Source: Serripes groenlandicus | Lineage: Eukaryota > Mollusca > Bivalvia > Cardiida > Cardiidae | Reading direction: 5' to 3' | Length of the DNA stretch: 64,000 bases | Assembly (NCBI GenBank): GCA_031761405.1 | Contig: JASEVX010000003.1 | Location: 70,058,484-70,122,483 of the forward strand | Part shown: in pieces, positions 1 through 10,568 of the stretch | Position numbering within the stretch: the first letter of the stretch is position 1 | Layout of the letters: each line of letters starts with the position of its first letter | Notes under the pieces: generated by a model | What the model was told of the DNA's origin: nothing | The model's database searches: none | What the model saw: the letters and a program-made list of their open reading frames with translations, nothing else | Program-made: the position numbers and the translations under genes

Positions 1-1461
1 CAATCTAGTCGCCATTGTTGGTTAATGCTAGACGTACTAATTTAATATATAGTACGCCGGGTACCAGACTAGGTGACCAATCTAGTCGCCATTGTTGGTT
101 AATGCTAGACGTACTAATTTAATATATAGTACGCCGGGTACCAGACTAGGTGACCAAACTAGTCGCCATTGTTGGTTAATGCTAGACGTACTAATTTAAT
201 ATATAGTACGCCGTGTACCAGACTAGGTGACCAACCTATCGCCATTGTTGGTTAATGCTAGACGTACTAATTTAATATATAGTACACCGGGTACCAGACT
301 AGGTGACAAATCTAGTCGCCATTGTTGGTTAATGCTAGACGTACTTATCTAAAATATAGTACACCGGGTACCAGACTAGGTGACCAACCTAGTCGCTATT
401 GTTGGTTAATGCTAGACGTACTTATCTAATATATGGTACACCGGGTACCAGACTAGGTGACCAACCTAGTCGCCATTGTTGGTTAATGCTAGACGTACTA
501 ATTTAATATATAGTACACCGGGTACCAGACTAGGTGACCAATCTTGTCCATTCGGAATACCTCGGTGATGAATGCTTCACCAATGAAGGATGATGAAGGA
601 TTACGGAATTACCCGAGAAGTTCCGATTGCAATCTTGTCGCCATTGTTGGATTATGCTAGACGTACTAATTTAATATATAGTACACCGGGTACCAGACTA
701 GGTGACCAATCTAGTCACCATTGTTGGTTCATGCTAGACGTACTTATCTAATATATAGTAAACCGGGTACCAGATTAGGTGACCAATCTAGTCGCCATTG
801 TTGGTTTATGCTAGACGTACTTATCTAATATATAGTACACCGGGTACCAGATTAGGTGACCACTCTAGTCACCATTGTTGGTTCATGCTAGACGTACTTA
901 TCTAATATATAGTACACCGGGTACCAGACTAGGTGACCAATCTTGTCGCCATTGTTGGTTCATGCTAGACGTAATTATCTAGCATATAGTACACCGGGTA
1001 CCGGATTAGGTGACCAATCTAGTCGCCATTGTTGGTTCATGCTAGATGTACTAATTTAATATATAGTACACCGGGTACCAGACTAGGTGACTAATCTATT
1101 CGCCATTGTTGGTTCATGCTAGATGTACTAATTTAATATATAGTACGCCGGGTACCAGATTAGGTGACCAATCTAGTCGCCATTGATGGTTAATGCTAGA
1201 CGTACTAATTTAATATATAGTACGCCGGGTACCATATTAGGTGACCAATCTAGTCGCCATTGTTGGTTCATGCTAGGGTACTAATTTAATATATAGTACA
1301 CCGAGTACCAGACTAGGTGACCAATCTAGTCGCCATTGTTGGTTCATGCTAGACGTACTTATCTAATATATAGTACACCGGGTACCAGATTAGGTGACCA
1401 ATTTAGTCGCCATTGTTGGTTAATGCTAGACGAACTAATTTAATATATAGTACGCCGGGTA
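1..1461. repeat. 77-bp tandem array, copy 1 (about 19 units)
   Basis: Near-identical units recur at positions 1, 78 and 155, giving a 77-bp period. Each unit contains two inverted repeats: GACTAG/CTAGTC around a 9-nt loop, and GTACTA/TAGTAC around an AT-rich loop. Units vary at a few positions (for example GGTTAATGC versus GGTTCATGC). The array runs off the left edge of the window, so its start is unseen. The same array plus the same downstream tail occurs again at 11530-14035, so this is the repeat core of a dispersed element and not an isolated satellite block. Confidence 0.95.
549..629. other. 81-bp foreign segment inside the 77-bp array
   Basis: The array is broken by 81 bp unrelated to the unit. 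The 10-mer CAATCTTGTC lies on both sides (539-548 and 630-639), which fits either an insertion with a 10-bp duplication or a replaced unit. The segment has imperfect inverted ends (TCGGAATACCTCGG against CCGAGAAGTTCCGA). Confidence 0.6.
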
Positions 1462-1830
1462 CAATACTTTATCGACGTGTAGTGTATGGCCGCTGTTGTG
1501 TCACCCATTACCAGGGATATAATGAATAGGTGTTCTATCGATGTGAAATAAATGAAAACCTGTTGAAAAACGGCGTTAAACCCTAATAAAACAAAGTCGC
1601 AGCTGAACTCACATACGTAATACTGGACATGAGTGACGTCCACTGCGTACAGGAATCCTCCGTTTCATTTGTGTTCTGATTGTATTGGTCAAATACGAGT
1701 ACACAGACCTGTCGTTTGTTGACATCCATTATTGTGATGTGCTAGACTATGCTCGACCCGTTACCACTTTCACAAAAGTACCATAATTAATGCTTTTGAT
1801 GTTGGGACAAATATGCACACACACAATACG
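1462..1830. mobile_element. Unique tail of the 77-bp-array element, copy 1
   Basis: From the end of the array the sequence follows 13298-14035 closely (shared landmarks TGTAGTGTATGGCCGCT, GTTCTATCGATGTGAAAT, GACATCCATTATTGTGATG). It includes a stretch reading GAAAAACGGCGTTAAACCC that matches the 3' tail of the SINEs in this window. Copy 1 lacks the MITE-A found in copy 2 and about 100 bp near the end. No coding potential is seen. A non-autonomous Helitron-like element with an internal minisatellite is the best-known parallel in bivalves, but element ends were not fixed. Confidence 0.7.
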
Positions 1831-2840
1831 GAATATTATGTTGCAGGAGCGATAAATTGGTTCGTATTGTGCGACAAGTAGCGTGGAAAAATCGATATCT
1901 TACGAGACTGAAGCATTTATCGCTCTTGTAACGTTATTTTTCTTTTATTATATACTTGCAGTCTATTATGAGTGAAAAAAGTAACAAATATGCAGATTCA
2001 ATTGATATTTTATTGAGATAACAATTTTTAAATCATGAAATGAAAGTGAAGAATGGCGGATGAATATTTACTACAATACTTAGGCCACGCCCCCATATAA
2101 TAGAGAAAATGACTAAAACAATCTTTATTTGCGTTTTTTTTTATTAAATTTAACGCTAGGTTTTAGACACATAAAATGAAAAACGATTTTCCTAATAGTA
2201 CTGGTTGTCTGTATATTTTACTACGTAGCGCAAATTCAAAACGGGAACCTCACTGAAAGTAGTCTGACGTCACACGTCCGTATTATACAACGATAAGAAA
2301 TATTATAGAAAAGGCAGAGATTGCTCAAAATAAGATATATCGAACATGCACGCTATTAGAGAGATTATTTGTAGTTTATGTGTATAGTGTTTAACGCCAC
2401 TTTTAATATTTTTCGGCAAAAGCTGATTAACGTGGGTTTTGACCTATATGTTAAACAAATGATCTAGATTGTAGACCAATCAAATGTTGTATTAAATGAA
2501 TCATGTCGAAGAAATAAATGAAATGAAACGTATTGATTGGTTCATAGTTAAGTTGGCGATCCTACAAGAGGCACCAATAAGGTGAAGTTTTAAATTGATA
2601 TGTTCTGCATACTAACCTTTAATTGTTTTCCTTAAGAAATAAATTTCAGTGAAAAAAATCAGTGAAAACTTATGAAATATAATACTTAATAGCAAAATAT
2701 TAATTTTTTTTGAAACATGATAAGTTCTCAGTTATTTATCGTCAATTGAAACTTATACTGTGTTACATAATACACGTCTTGGGAGCCTCGCGTAATCTCC
2801 AGTCATGTGATGAAATGTCGGCCTTAAACGGTAATTTTGT
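1831..2840. other. AT-rich intergenic DNA
   Basis: No ORF of note, no recognisable repeat and no RNA gene were seen here. Confidence 0.5.
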
Positions 2841-2915
2841 CATGTCGCGCTAGTGTAATGGATGTTGACTTGGATTGTCAAGTGAAAGGTCTGTTGTTCG
2901 CTTCCCGGCAGAGGC
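2841..2915 (+). repeat. tRNA-like relic (SINE head or tRNA pseudogene)
   Basis: A-box-like TAGTGTAATGG is followed about 40 nt later by B-box-like GTTCGCTTCCC and then a run of nine T, a pol III terminator. The anticodon arm (ACTTG/CAAGT) has a 6-nt loop and the acceptor ends do not pair, so it is not an intact tRNA gene. Confidence 0.45.
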
Positions 2916-3261
2916 AATTTTTTTTTCTCTCTCATTCATACCAATATGAACTAAAACATTTATAAACCAAATATTACATTTTTAACGTTATTGTTTTCTG
3001 TCATTCTAATAAGTAAGATAAAATATCAAATAATATGCGCATGTTCCATTTCTTAGTGTTTTCTCATATTGATCATCGTTTATCTTTTTTAAAGATATTT
3101 CTTGTTTTTAATTATATCGCGACGTGTCCCAGGTAAATCAACAGTACAAGTGTCCATTTACCCTGACACGCGTCTGTCAGTCGTAATGCAAACACCGCAT
3201 CGCTGGGCGCCAAGGATGGACAAGCCATTATAACCATTTTTAAAGTCTTAGATTACACTTC

Positions 3262-3335
3262 AGCGGCCCGGGTAGCTCACTTCTCGCATTGGATGCGAGA
3301 GGTTCGGGTTCTATTCATTGACTGGCTGCATACTT
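3262..3335 (+). repeat. tRNA-Pro-like relic
   Basis: GGGTAGCTCA (A box) is followed by a perfect anticodon stem CTCGC/GCGAG with loop ATTGGAT, which would read anticodon TGG (Pro), then a degraded B box GGGTTCTATTC. The D arm is shortened. It is most likely a tRNA-derived SINE head or pseudogene. It lies just downstream of the sulfotransferase stop codon. Confidence 0.45.
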
Positions 3336-3452
3336 TTCTCTGCCCTTGGCATGAGTCAATCTCGAAAATTTACTTCCTGTTTTGCAAATTGTTGTTCTCT
3401 CAATAAGTTGTGAAAGCACTCGACCCCAAGCAATTAGGCATTTTGTCCTCGG

Positions 3453-4572
3453 TTACAAATTGACAGTTTTGCCTTTCAAATGATATATGAATTCTATTTC
3501 CGGTTTGGTCATGAGTTTGCAGTCTAAAGATGTAACCGTGAACTGTTTATTCCATCTGGTAGCCTCTATCACGAATTCCCCGAAAAACTGATCAAAACAC
3601 CAATTTTGTACTTTCACAAGAACCTTTTTGTAATTAATTGTTTCGTCAAGTAAGTCTTCGCCATGTTTTGCCACTTCCGCTTGAAACTTTTGGTAAAAAT
3701 AGTCATAGACTAGATAGTCCAGTTTATTGCGAACTTTGAATTCTGCCATAAGATCGTTGTTGATGTGTAATTCCGGGCTAACCACGTTTTTCGAAATGTA
3801 TAAAACATCTTTTAATGACCAACCGAGAATCCTTCTCATAAGAATGATTGATTCGTCCAAGTATTCTTTGATCAGAACAAAGTCAAATATTTCACCAAGT
3901 GTATTCAAATAATCGCGTGTTGCATTTGGTCTCTTCCCGGAATTGATCTCATCATAATGTTTCAGGGTGAACCCAAAATCTTTGGCCATTGAATTCATTG
4001 TATAGGACAATGGCGACTCGTCATAAAGCTGTGGATGTTTAATCAAATTCTCAAGCTTGTTCCCGGGAATTTTTTCCAAATACGCAAAATGGTACATTGA
4101 TGAATAATAGCTGAAGGCCGAGGCAAATTGACTCCATGGTTCTCGCACGACAGCAATGTAAACAGTATCTTTCGGTAACAGAGAAGAATAAATAGAATAA
4201 TTAAAGTAACCGTGGTTACACAAAATGTCGTACTGGCCGCTTAGAATTGGCGGTATTACAGGTTCGTGTTGATATGTAGATTTAGAGAAATAATGTCCAT
4301 TCACTGGTAACACAAAGGTTAGATTTCTACTATCTCCAAAACGGAATAACATTGTTTGCAATGTAGTTGAAGCCGCCTTGTGAACTTTAAGGAAAGCAAT
4401 ATGTCGGACTTCCGTTTCCGGTTTTGATTCGATAAGTCGTGTGTCGGCTATCTCCGGAATGCGAGGGTTGGATTCGATAAGTCGTGTGTCGGCTATCTCC
4501 GGAATGCGAGGCGTTGCCGTCTTGCCAAAACTGTTGAAGAAGCAGAGGAGAGCGATGCTGAGTATCACGAAC
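3453..4572 (-). CDS. Galactose-3-O-sulfotransferase-like protein, terminal exon
   Basis: Predicted Golgi type II enzyme of the Gal3ST/cerebroside sulfotransferase family, moving sulfate from PAPS to the 3-OH of a terminal galactose on glycans or glycolipids. A hydrophobic anchor FVILSIALLCFF is followed by a short stem, then the 5'-phosphosulfate loop FLKVHKAASTT (about 45 residues after the anchor) and the 3'-phosphate site VVREPWSQFASAFSYY about 75 residues later. These two PAPS motifs in this order and spacing are diagnostic. The C-terminal Asp/Cys-rich end is complete, with stop TAA at 3453-3455. The open frame continues upstream to a stop at 4632-4634 but has no ATG before the catalytic domain. 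The sequence TTCATTTCAATCCTCTTCC, then ATTATTCTTCAG|G, is a good acceptor, so the exon is taken to begin at 4572 in the middle of an Arg codon. The first exon (start codon, cytoplasmic tail) was not found. The acceptor substrate cannot be told from sequence. Confidence 0.85.
4426..4515 (-). repeat. In-frame 45-bp duplication in the sulfotransferase stem
   Basis: The stem region between anchor and catalytic domain contains PRIPEIADTRLIES twice in tandem, a 15-residue period with Asn or Lys as spacer. The DNA copies are almost identical, so the duplication is recent. It only lengthens the stem and leaves the PAPS site untouched. Confidence 0.9.
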
Positions 4573-4610
4573 CTGAAGAATAATGGAAGAGGATTGAAAT
4601 GAAACAAATT
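4573..4610 (-). promoter_or_regulatory. Predicted 3' splice site of the sulfotransferase gene
   Basis: Read on the minus strand, a pyrimidine-rich tract runs into TTCTTCAG at 4580-4573, immediately before the codons for the membrane anchor. Translation from the TTG at 4607-4605 is not credible in an animal nuclear gene. Confidence 0.65.
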
Positions 4611-4634
4611 ACATGTAAATCTGTCTGTTGTTTA

Positions 4635-5289
4635 ACAATAAATGAAGATCTGACTATAATTGTTTAAACAAACATCAATCTACCCAGGTTACAGACAGAC
4701 TTCAAATAAGCCACGTGTTTGACGATATGGGGTCTTATCGACTCGCATAAACTTGAGTGAAACTAGTGGGGATACACTTCTTGTTTTTCGTCATAACTAA
4801 CACCATTGACTCTTATAGAGTTAGGAGGATAGTTGTGACTATTTAGCCATATGCATAGACACAAATGAATTGTTTCCTGCTCGCAGAAAATAACACGGTC
4901 CCTTTTTGCACGACGAAACTCTTTTACACGTTTAGTCTATCAATGGAAGACACGTGAAGAAGGTCAATTACCGAAAATTATATTGACAGAGCAAGGGCAT
5001 AGTGATACACCAAGCACCCCCACCTCCCGGATTGTCAACCACGCCTTCACCGATTGAACCTTTGGTTGTTATTGTGACCCGCATTATTATCTTTAACAAA
5101 AACGGATGATTAGATCCGAATACCTACATAGAAAAGAAAAAAATCAAAGCGCTAATAGCACTACTGAGCGAAGTACCTTCATTGATGTTGACGCTGTAAC
5201 TCTGAAAACCAGCATGACAATAAGTATAAGACCTGTCTTAGGTTCAACACATAAGAAACAAATGAATTCTGTGTTACAAAAAAAATCCT
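4635..5289. other. Intergenic or intron DNA upstream of the sulfotransferase exon
   Basis: No confident first exon, promoter or repeat could be identified. If the gene is intact, its upstream intron covers at least part of this stretch. Confidence 0.4.
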
Positions 5290-5520
5290 TTAACACTTTC
5301 CCTCATACGGCAATTTTGTAGCAGACGACTTTGAACATATTTTTCACAAAAAAAGGAAAATCTCTATATTTGAATGGAAAACATAAGACTAAAAGTTGAA
5401 AACAGAGTGTCAAAAGGAGAAATTGCACGTGTTGTGCAATTTCTCCTTTTGTCACTGTGTTTTCAAAAAGCCGTCTGCTGTAGATGCGTCAGAAAGCGTC
5501 TATATGAGGGAAAGGGTTAA
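5290..5520. mobile_element. MITE-B (piggyBac-like), copy 1
   Basis: Ends are TTAACACTTTCCC and GGGAAAGGGTTAA, that is, CCCTTTCCC-type inverted termini flanked by TTAA, the target site of piggyBac transposons. The inner part carries the family hallmark GTCGTCTGCTG near each end, facing inward. At the centre is a perfect 18-bp hairpin (5411-5428 with 5434-5451) built from CAAAAGGAGAAATTGCAC. No coding capacity. Confidence 0.8.
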
Positions 5521-7252
5521 ACTTTCTATGACTAATTTGTGTGTGCAATGCAGATCCTGATCGAAATACGCAGATGCGTTAATTGACCTTAAAGAATAAT
5601 TTGAGTATCTGTTCATTCGCAGTAAATAATGCAATAACACTACCTTGGTATTATCATGGATAAGTGTATTGTTGTTGAAACAATTTGACTGTATACATGA
5701 ATGTAACACATTTTACATCTTATTTGCATCAAAATATATGGACTTACCCTTATTGTTGAAAGTGCTACTTTTGATACAAAAAAAGGTTATGCAAAATATG
5801 ATATCATCCTTGTGTATGTTTATCCGAAAGACATTAATTAAACCTTAATTCAAAACACAGAGGAAAGGAATAAAGGAAGAGACCATTTATTCATGCCCTG
5901 TATGACCGCTCTCTGAACTTATTGAGCGAGAATCAGTTATATAATCGAGATAGTAACAGGAGACCTCATAACCGTTTATGATATCTGATAGTTTTACAAC
6001 TTACTTAACCTTTTTCTCTAAACCGAAATTAGAGGCCGGCGAATTGGAACATATCCAAACAAAAATATGGGAATAATAAGTTTAACTGAATAAAGCGGGA
6101 AGCGTTGGCACAATGATTTTCAAGTGTTCTGCTTAATTTCCCCTAATACAGGGACAGTGTTATACACTGTCCCTGCCTAATAACATGATAGCAGATAAGT
6201 GGCGGAAAATGGTATAAGAATAGCTGTAGAAAAGTGTGTGATATCTAGAATATTGAATTAATTTTCATGCTACAGGTTTGAGACATTGTGTAAAACGGAG
6301 GAATAAGTCATTTTGAGTAATTGTTACATTTTCTAGAAAAGTTTTCAAAATTCACCCGCTTGATTTGTGTCGTATTCTATCATGTAAAGGGTGAACACTG
6401 ACAGTTCATTAATGAGAACGTTCGAAGCCTGCCATTTCAAAGTGTTCCTCTGAGTTAATCAGTTTTCTGTGTATATACATTATGATATTATAAAACGTTG
6501 TTTAAAGTGACTGGGTGACTAGTCTACAGTGTGATAATATTGAATGAAATCAAAAGTATTTGACATTGTACATATTGATAACAATCTAGTCCACAGTGGA
6601 ATTACTTTTTGAACTCATTCATGAAGGCGGACTCGGGCAAAAAGGCCTGTCGAAAGTAGTGCGATGCGAATGAAAGCCAATCAAATGAAGTAATCTCAAA
6701 TCCTTCCGCGGTTGTGTGTGGTTGCAGCTTTAAGTTGGATTTTCGAAAGCAGGCATGCTATGAGCTTTCGGATCGCTTCGCGACCCTTCGCTCAAAAAAC
6801 ACCCAACAACAACACACATCAGGAGTGGTAAAGATACATTATAGTTTGGTATTACGTGCCTTCTTATGCTTATTTGTCAAATTTGAATAGATTATCTTAG
6901 AATTATGTATTATTGAGTTGGTTTGCTAACCAAAAAAAAGAGTCATCTGTATGGGATAGATAAGAGGAAACTGCACTTCTGTGCAAGCAGCTGGTACTGG
7001 TCTTCAGTGTCGAACACGTGAAAAGGAATGCGTAAACTGGGACAAGGGTTATAACCTGAAAGGGACTAGTATCCACAATGAATTGTAAAACCCTTCCCTT
7101 GATATAGACGATGGTTGAGAGCATTGTTCTCCCTACAATATGTTCAATTATTTTTCAAAGCATACCCCCTAACCCTTCCATACCCATATGTTAGTCCAGA
7201 TGTTACATGTTTATGGTAAGTCCGATTAGACGATTCTAAAATATGTCATAAG
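5521..7252. other. Intergenic DNA
   Basis: Apart from the palindrome at 6149 no supported feature was seen. Short open frames here are unremarkable. Confidence 0.4.
6149..6175. mobile_element. 27-bp CAGGG-ended palindrome with flanking direct repeats
   Basis: CAGGGACAGTGT and ACACTGTCCCTG form a perfect 12-bp hairpin around TAT. The 7-mer CCTAATA lies directly on both sides (6142-6148 and 6176-6182). CAGGG termini are typical of hAT transposons. It is too short to be a working element and looks like two terminal inverted repeats fused end to end. Compare 32796-32836. Confidence 0.6.
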
Positions 7253-7722
7253 TTAACCCGTTTCCTCATGTAGATACCTTTCTGACGCCTTTGTAGCAGA
7301 CGAATTTTGAAAACATTGTGTGAAAAGAAGAAATAGCTAATAAATGAGCAATCTTTTTTAGCACAGTGTTTTCTATGCTGTTCAGTAATGACACCTTCTT
7401 TTTTTAGAGATTTTCCAATGTCGTCTAAAGCAGATGTGATATATGAGCCGTCCCGCGAGAAAACCAACATTGTGGACCCTGCGTAAAGTATCGATCCGGA
7501 TCAGCCTATACATGCCGCGTAGGCTTAGCCGGATAGACACTTTTCGCTTCCTGTGGATTTTCTGTTTCAGGAATCACTACTCTATACATCTATCCACCTA
7601 AGACGGAATGTGTCGGCCGAATCAGTCTGCACGGACAGCGCAGGCTGATCTTGTCGATAAATTACGCAGATGCTATTATATTGGTTTTCTCACGGGACGG
7701 CTCATATTTGGGAAAGGGTAAA
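7253..7722. mobile_element. MITE-B copy 2, split by a MITE-A
   Basis: Begins TTAACCCGTTTCC and, after the MITE-A at 7444-7704, resumes with TTTGGGAAAGGGTAAA, which is the expected right end (compare 5511-5520). The left part contains GCAGACGAATTTTGAAAACA and the inner arm. Removing 7444-7704 restores a normal MITE-B of about 209 bp. Confidence 0.75.
7444..7704. mobile_element. MITE-A copy 1
   Basis: 261 bp with long inverted ends starting TGAGCCGTCCCGCGAGAAAA and ending in its near complement; the inverted similarity extends about 65 bp inward through CTGCGTAA and GATCAGCCTG. Flanked by TA on both sides (ATA|element|TAT). No ORF of its own. Inserted in MITE-B copy 2. Same orientation as the copy at 10587. 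Confidence 0.85.
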
Positions 7723-7800
7723 ACGGTCAATGTCATGGTATGCTGTATCCTGCTGTGTTCAAGTGGCCCAACCGCAATGCGATACTACAGCTTTCATCTA

Positions 7801-8030
7801 TTAACCCTTTTCCACATACAACAACTCTGCAGCAGAAAACTTTGAAAACATTTAGTCAAAAATGGGAAAAGTCACTATAAATCAAAGGATAACATTTTGA
7901 TGAAGTTGAAAACAATGCGGCAAAAGGGGAAATTGCTCATCATGAGCAAATTCACTTAATGCCACGATGATAGCAACTGTCACCTGCTACAAAGGCATCA
8001 GACAGCGTCTGTTTGTGGAAAAAGGGTTAA
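7801..8030. mobile_element. MITE-B copy 3
   Basis: 230 bp from TTAACCCTTTTCC to GGAAAAAGGGTTAA with intact TTAA at both outer ends. It has inner motifs GCAGCAGAAAACTTTGAAAA and ACCTGCTACAAAGGC and a central arm GGGGAAATTGCTCATCATG. Confidence 0.8.
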
Positions 8031-8309
8031 TTTACATTTGAACGGTCATCTTTTCGACATGAATGAGTGAGCACCATCATGAGAAAAGAGGGTTCTGTTT
8101 CGCATCTGTGAAGAGTGAAGACTCAGGCGAGCCCCTGTACATACGCACAGTCTCAGCAGTCTTCACTTTCCGCCTATTACACATTTAACTTCTATAAAAA
8201 AAAACACCTAGAAATGTTGGCGAACTAATTTCATCCGTAAGTATGCTATGCTAAACAGAGATGCAATTACAAGACCTGGCGCGGGTCATATACGTCTTTA
8301 GCTTGTATC

Positions 8310-8540
8310 TTAACCCTTTCCCTCATATAGACGCTTTTCGACGCCTCTGCAGCAGACGGCTTTTTTAAAAACAAAGTGACAAAAGAAGAAACTGGTCAAA
8401 ACGAGCAATTTCTCCTTTTGCCACAATGTTTTTCACTTTTAGTCATAGGTTATCCATTCAATTATAGAGAATTTCCATTTTTTGACAAAATATGCTCAAA
8501 GTCGTCTGCTGCAGAATTGTCGTATGAGAAAAAGGGCTAA
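8310..8540. mobile_element. MITE-B copy 4
   Basis: 231 bp, TTAACCCTTTCCCTCATATA at the left and GAGAAAAAGGGCTAA at the right (one base off TTAA). The best-preserved ends show GACGC plus CAGCAGACGGCTTTT on the left and GTCGTCTGCTGCAG on the right. Confidence 0.8.
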
Positions 8541-8861
8541 GTATGTTAGATCAACACTTGTTTAAGTAAACAAGCCCCGAAACTTTAAAAATCTGGTAAA
8601 ACGTTCCATCTTCTCTAAATTGTACTCTATGCTCCATTTTGGATAATGAATTTTTTTCTGAACATTCAGATAATTAAGCACACATTCTGAGCACGTAGTA
8701 AATTTTGAAAGTTTTAAAACCAGATTTTAAATGGCACTATTCGCCGATGATACCCAAAGAGAGAAATTATTGGAAATGTTTCACATATAGATCGAACCGT
8801 CACACGTAAAGAACAAACTCATCACATAGAGCCTAAAACATTCCTTAAACGTATTTGGATA

Positions 8862-9124
8862 TGAGCCGTCCCGCGAGAAAACCAATAGTATGGCCTCTGC
8901 GTAATGTATCGATCCAGATCAGCCTGCGCAGTCCGCACACACTGATCCGGGCCGACACATTCCGCCCCAGAGCGATAGAGGTATAGAGTAATGATTCCTG
9001 AAACATAAACTCCACAGGAGGCGAAACGTGTCTATCAGGGTAAGCCTGCGCGGCATGTTTAGGCTGGTCCGGGTCAATACTTTACGCAGGGTCCACAATG
9101 TTGGTTTTCTCGTGGGACGGCTCA
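8862..9124. mobile_element. MITE-A copy 2
   Basis: 263 bp, TGAGCCGTCCC to GGGACGGCTCA, in the opposite orientation to copies 1 and 3 (the GTATGGCCTCTGCGT end is on the left). Flanked by TA on both sides (GATA|element|TATA). Confidence 0.85.
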
Positions 9125-9238
9125 TATATTTAACGAAGATACATTCCTGTCACATAATGATGAAACCGTCGCATGTATTTTATGTGTCATAAGATGTATA
9201 CACGACAGTGTTAACAATGTAGATATGAAATGCAAATG

Positions 9239-9495
9239 TGGCGTGGTATAGTCCAGTGATTAAAAACTGGACTGTCAATCCAGAGGTCTGGGGTTCAAAT
9301 CCCGTTTGGGTTCTGGAGATTCAAGGGTTGCTTTTAACCGTCTTCCACTCAACTACTGGTCAGGTACTGGTCCTTTCCAGTAAGAAATAACCTCACGTGT
9401 CTCGGCTCTATTGCAAATTGTAAACACTTTGTAATTTACTATAGGCAAATGTGCTTGAAGGTAATAAAATGTATTGTATTGTATTGTATTGTATT
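9239..9495 (+). mobile_element. tRNA-Asp-derived SINE with (TGTAT)n tail
   Basis: The head is tRNA-like: A-box region GGTATAGTCCAGTGATT, a perfect anticodon stem CTGGA/TCCAG with loop CTGTCAA (anticodon GTC, Asp), and B box GGGTTCAAATCCC. A body of about 150 bp follows and the element ends in repeated TGTAT units. It differs in body and tail from the GGCGTTAAAC SINEs nearby. Confidence 0.8.
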
Positions 9496-9933
9496 TACTG
9501 GGAACGTAAACGTACCAAGGAGTGTTTTCGCAAGGAGCTTGCGTATCGCACCTGGACTCTATTGTATCTTACTGTGTCTGTGTAAATAGTTAATTCTGCA
9601 CGGGGAGGGCAAATTAAATTAAACAAACAAAAATAAAAATAAAGTGAAATGGGCTTGTCTATGATGATGTCATTATATTCTGTTGACAACAATGTTTATA
9701 TGTGGTTTTCTAATGACATTGAGTACATGTATGCAAATGGTGTTGAGTGGTATAAAACTTATTACGATATACGCGTTGAACCTGTTTTAAATTGGACATG
9801 TTAGTGTACAGTCGTTATTGTACCTTTGTCTAGCATATCTGAATTTATAACAAAACGGATATCCTTTGCATTAAATATAAGGTTCCTTGTGACGATTGTA
9901 CTACTCTTCATTTATCTTATATTTGGGCGAACA

Positions 9934-10182
9934 GTTGATTGATTGGGACGTAACGCCGTTTTCAACAATTGTTTAGTCATATCACTTTCAAAGCAACTGG
10001 CTGCTTTTCCACATAAACTGTAATCCCATTGGTAAAAGACGAATGACGCATGTCACAGTGAATTTTGTCAAATGTCGGAAAGAAAGTTGGTGGAGCTGGG
10101 CTTCGATCTCACAACCCCTGGATTGACAGCGTGCTTTGGCAAACAGATACAGTCTGCTCTTACTGCGTATGTAAGCTAGCAA
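9934..10182 (-). mobile_element. GGCGTTAAAC-tail SINE (V-SINE/RUDI-like), minus strand
   Basis: Read on the minus strand: a tRNA-like head with CTGTCAATCCAGGGGTTGTG, a middle with GACGAATGACGCATGTCACA in inverse, CACATAGACT-like and CAACTGG blocks, and a tail AACGGCGTTACGTCCC followed by CAATCAATC. The same order of blocks is seen in the copies at 16330, 18515, 44381 and 47451. Assignment to the molluscan V-SINE family RUDI is from general knowledge and needs a library match. Confidence 0.7.
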
Positions 10183-10213
10183 CGAGACCCATTTCACTCT
10201 GACGTGACTCTGC

Positions 10214-10285
10214 TGTAATATTTTAAAGTCGTTTTCAATGGTTATTTAGTTATATTACAGGGGCCAGTAAATTCATGTTGGAACG
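10214..10285 (-). mobile_element. 3' fragment of a second SINE of the same family
   Basis: Contains, inverted, ACTGGCCCCTGTAATATAAC and a GAAAACGACTTT tail, matching the 3' third of the neighbouring SINE. It lies just upstream of it in the same orientation. Confidence 0.5.
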
Positions 10286-10568
10286 TTTTGTAACACATTA
10301 CAACGTCTTATTATTGATAAACTCGTTTTAACAAAGATAATCAAAAAGGATGGTCATGTACCACAAGTGTATTTTATGTCCTTTAAAATCATACCAAAAT
10401 CACACATGCAGCCGTAAAAAATGGCGAAGGTATTGGAGATGTATGGTCAACATGTGACAGCATTTTGCGTGAGCCTCGACTTTTGACGTTAAATCATTAC
10501 AAAGATGCGTTGACACATGTGTATCTACACTGATCATTAATACGATAAGGACGCGGTCCTGGAACCCT

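Noticed and set aside
3727..3912. 61-codon plus-strand frame in the sulfotransferase region
   Set aside because: Antisense shadow of the real coding exon; no domain and no independent support.
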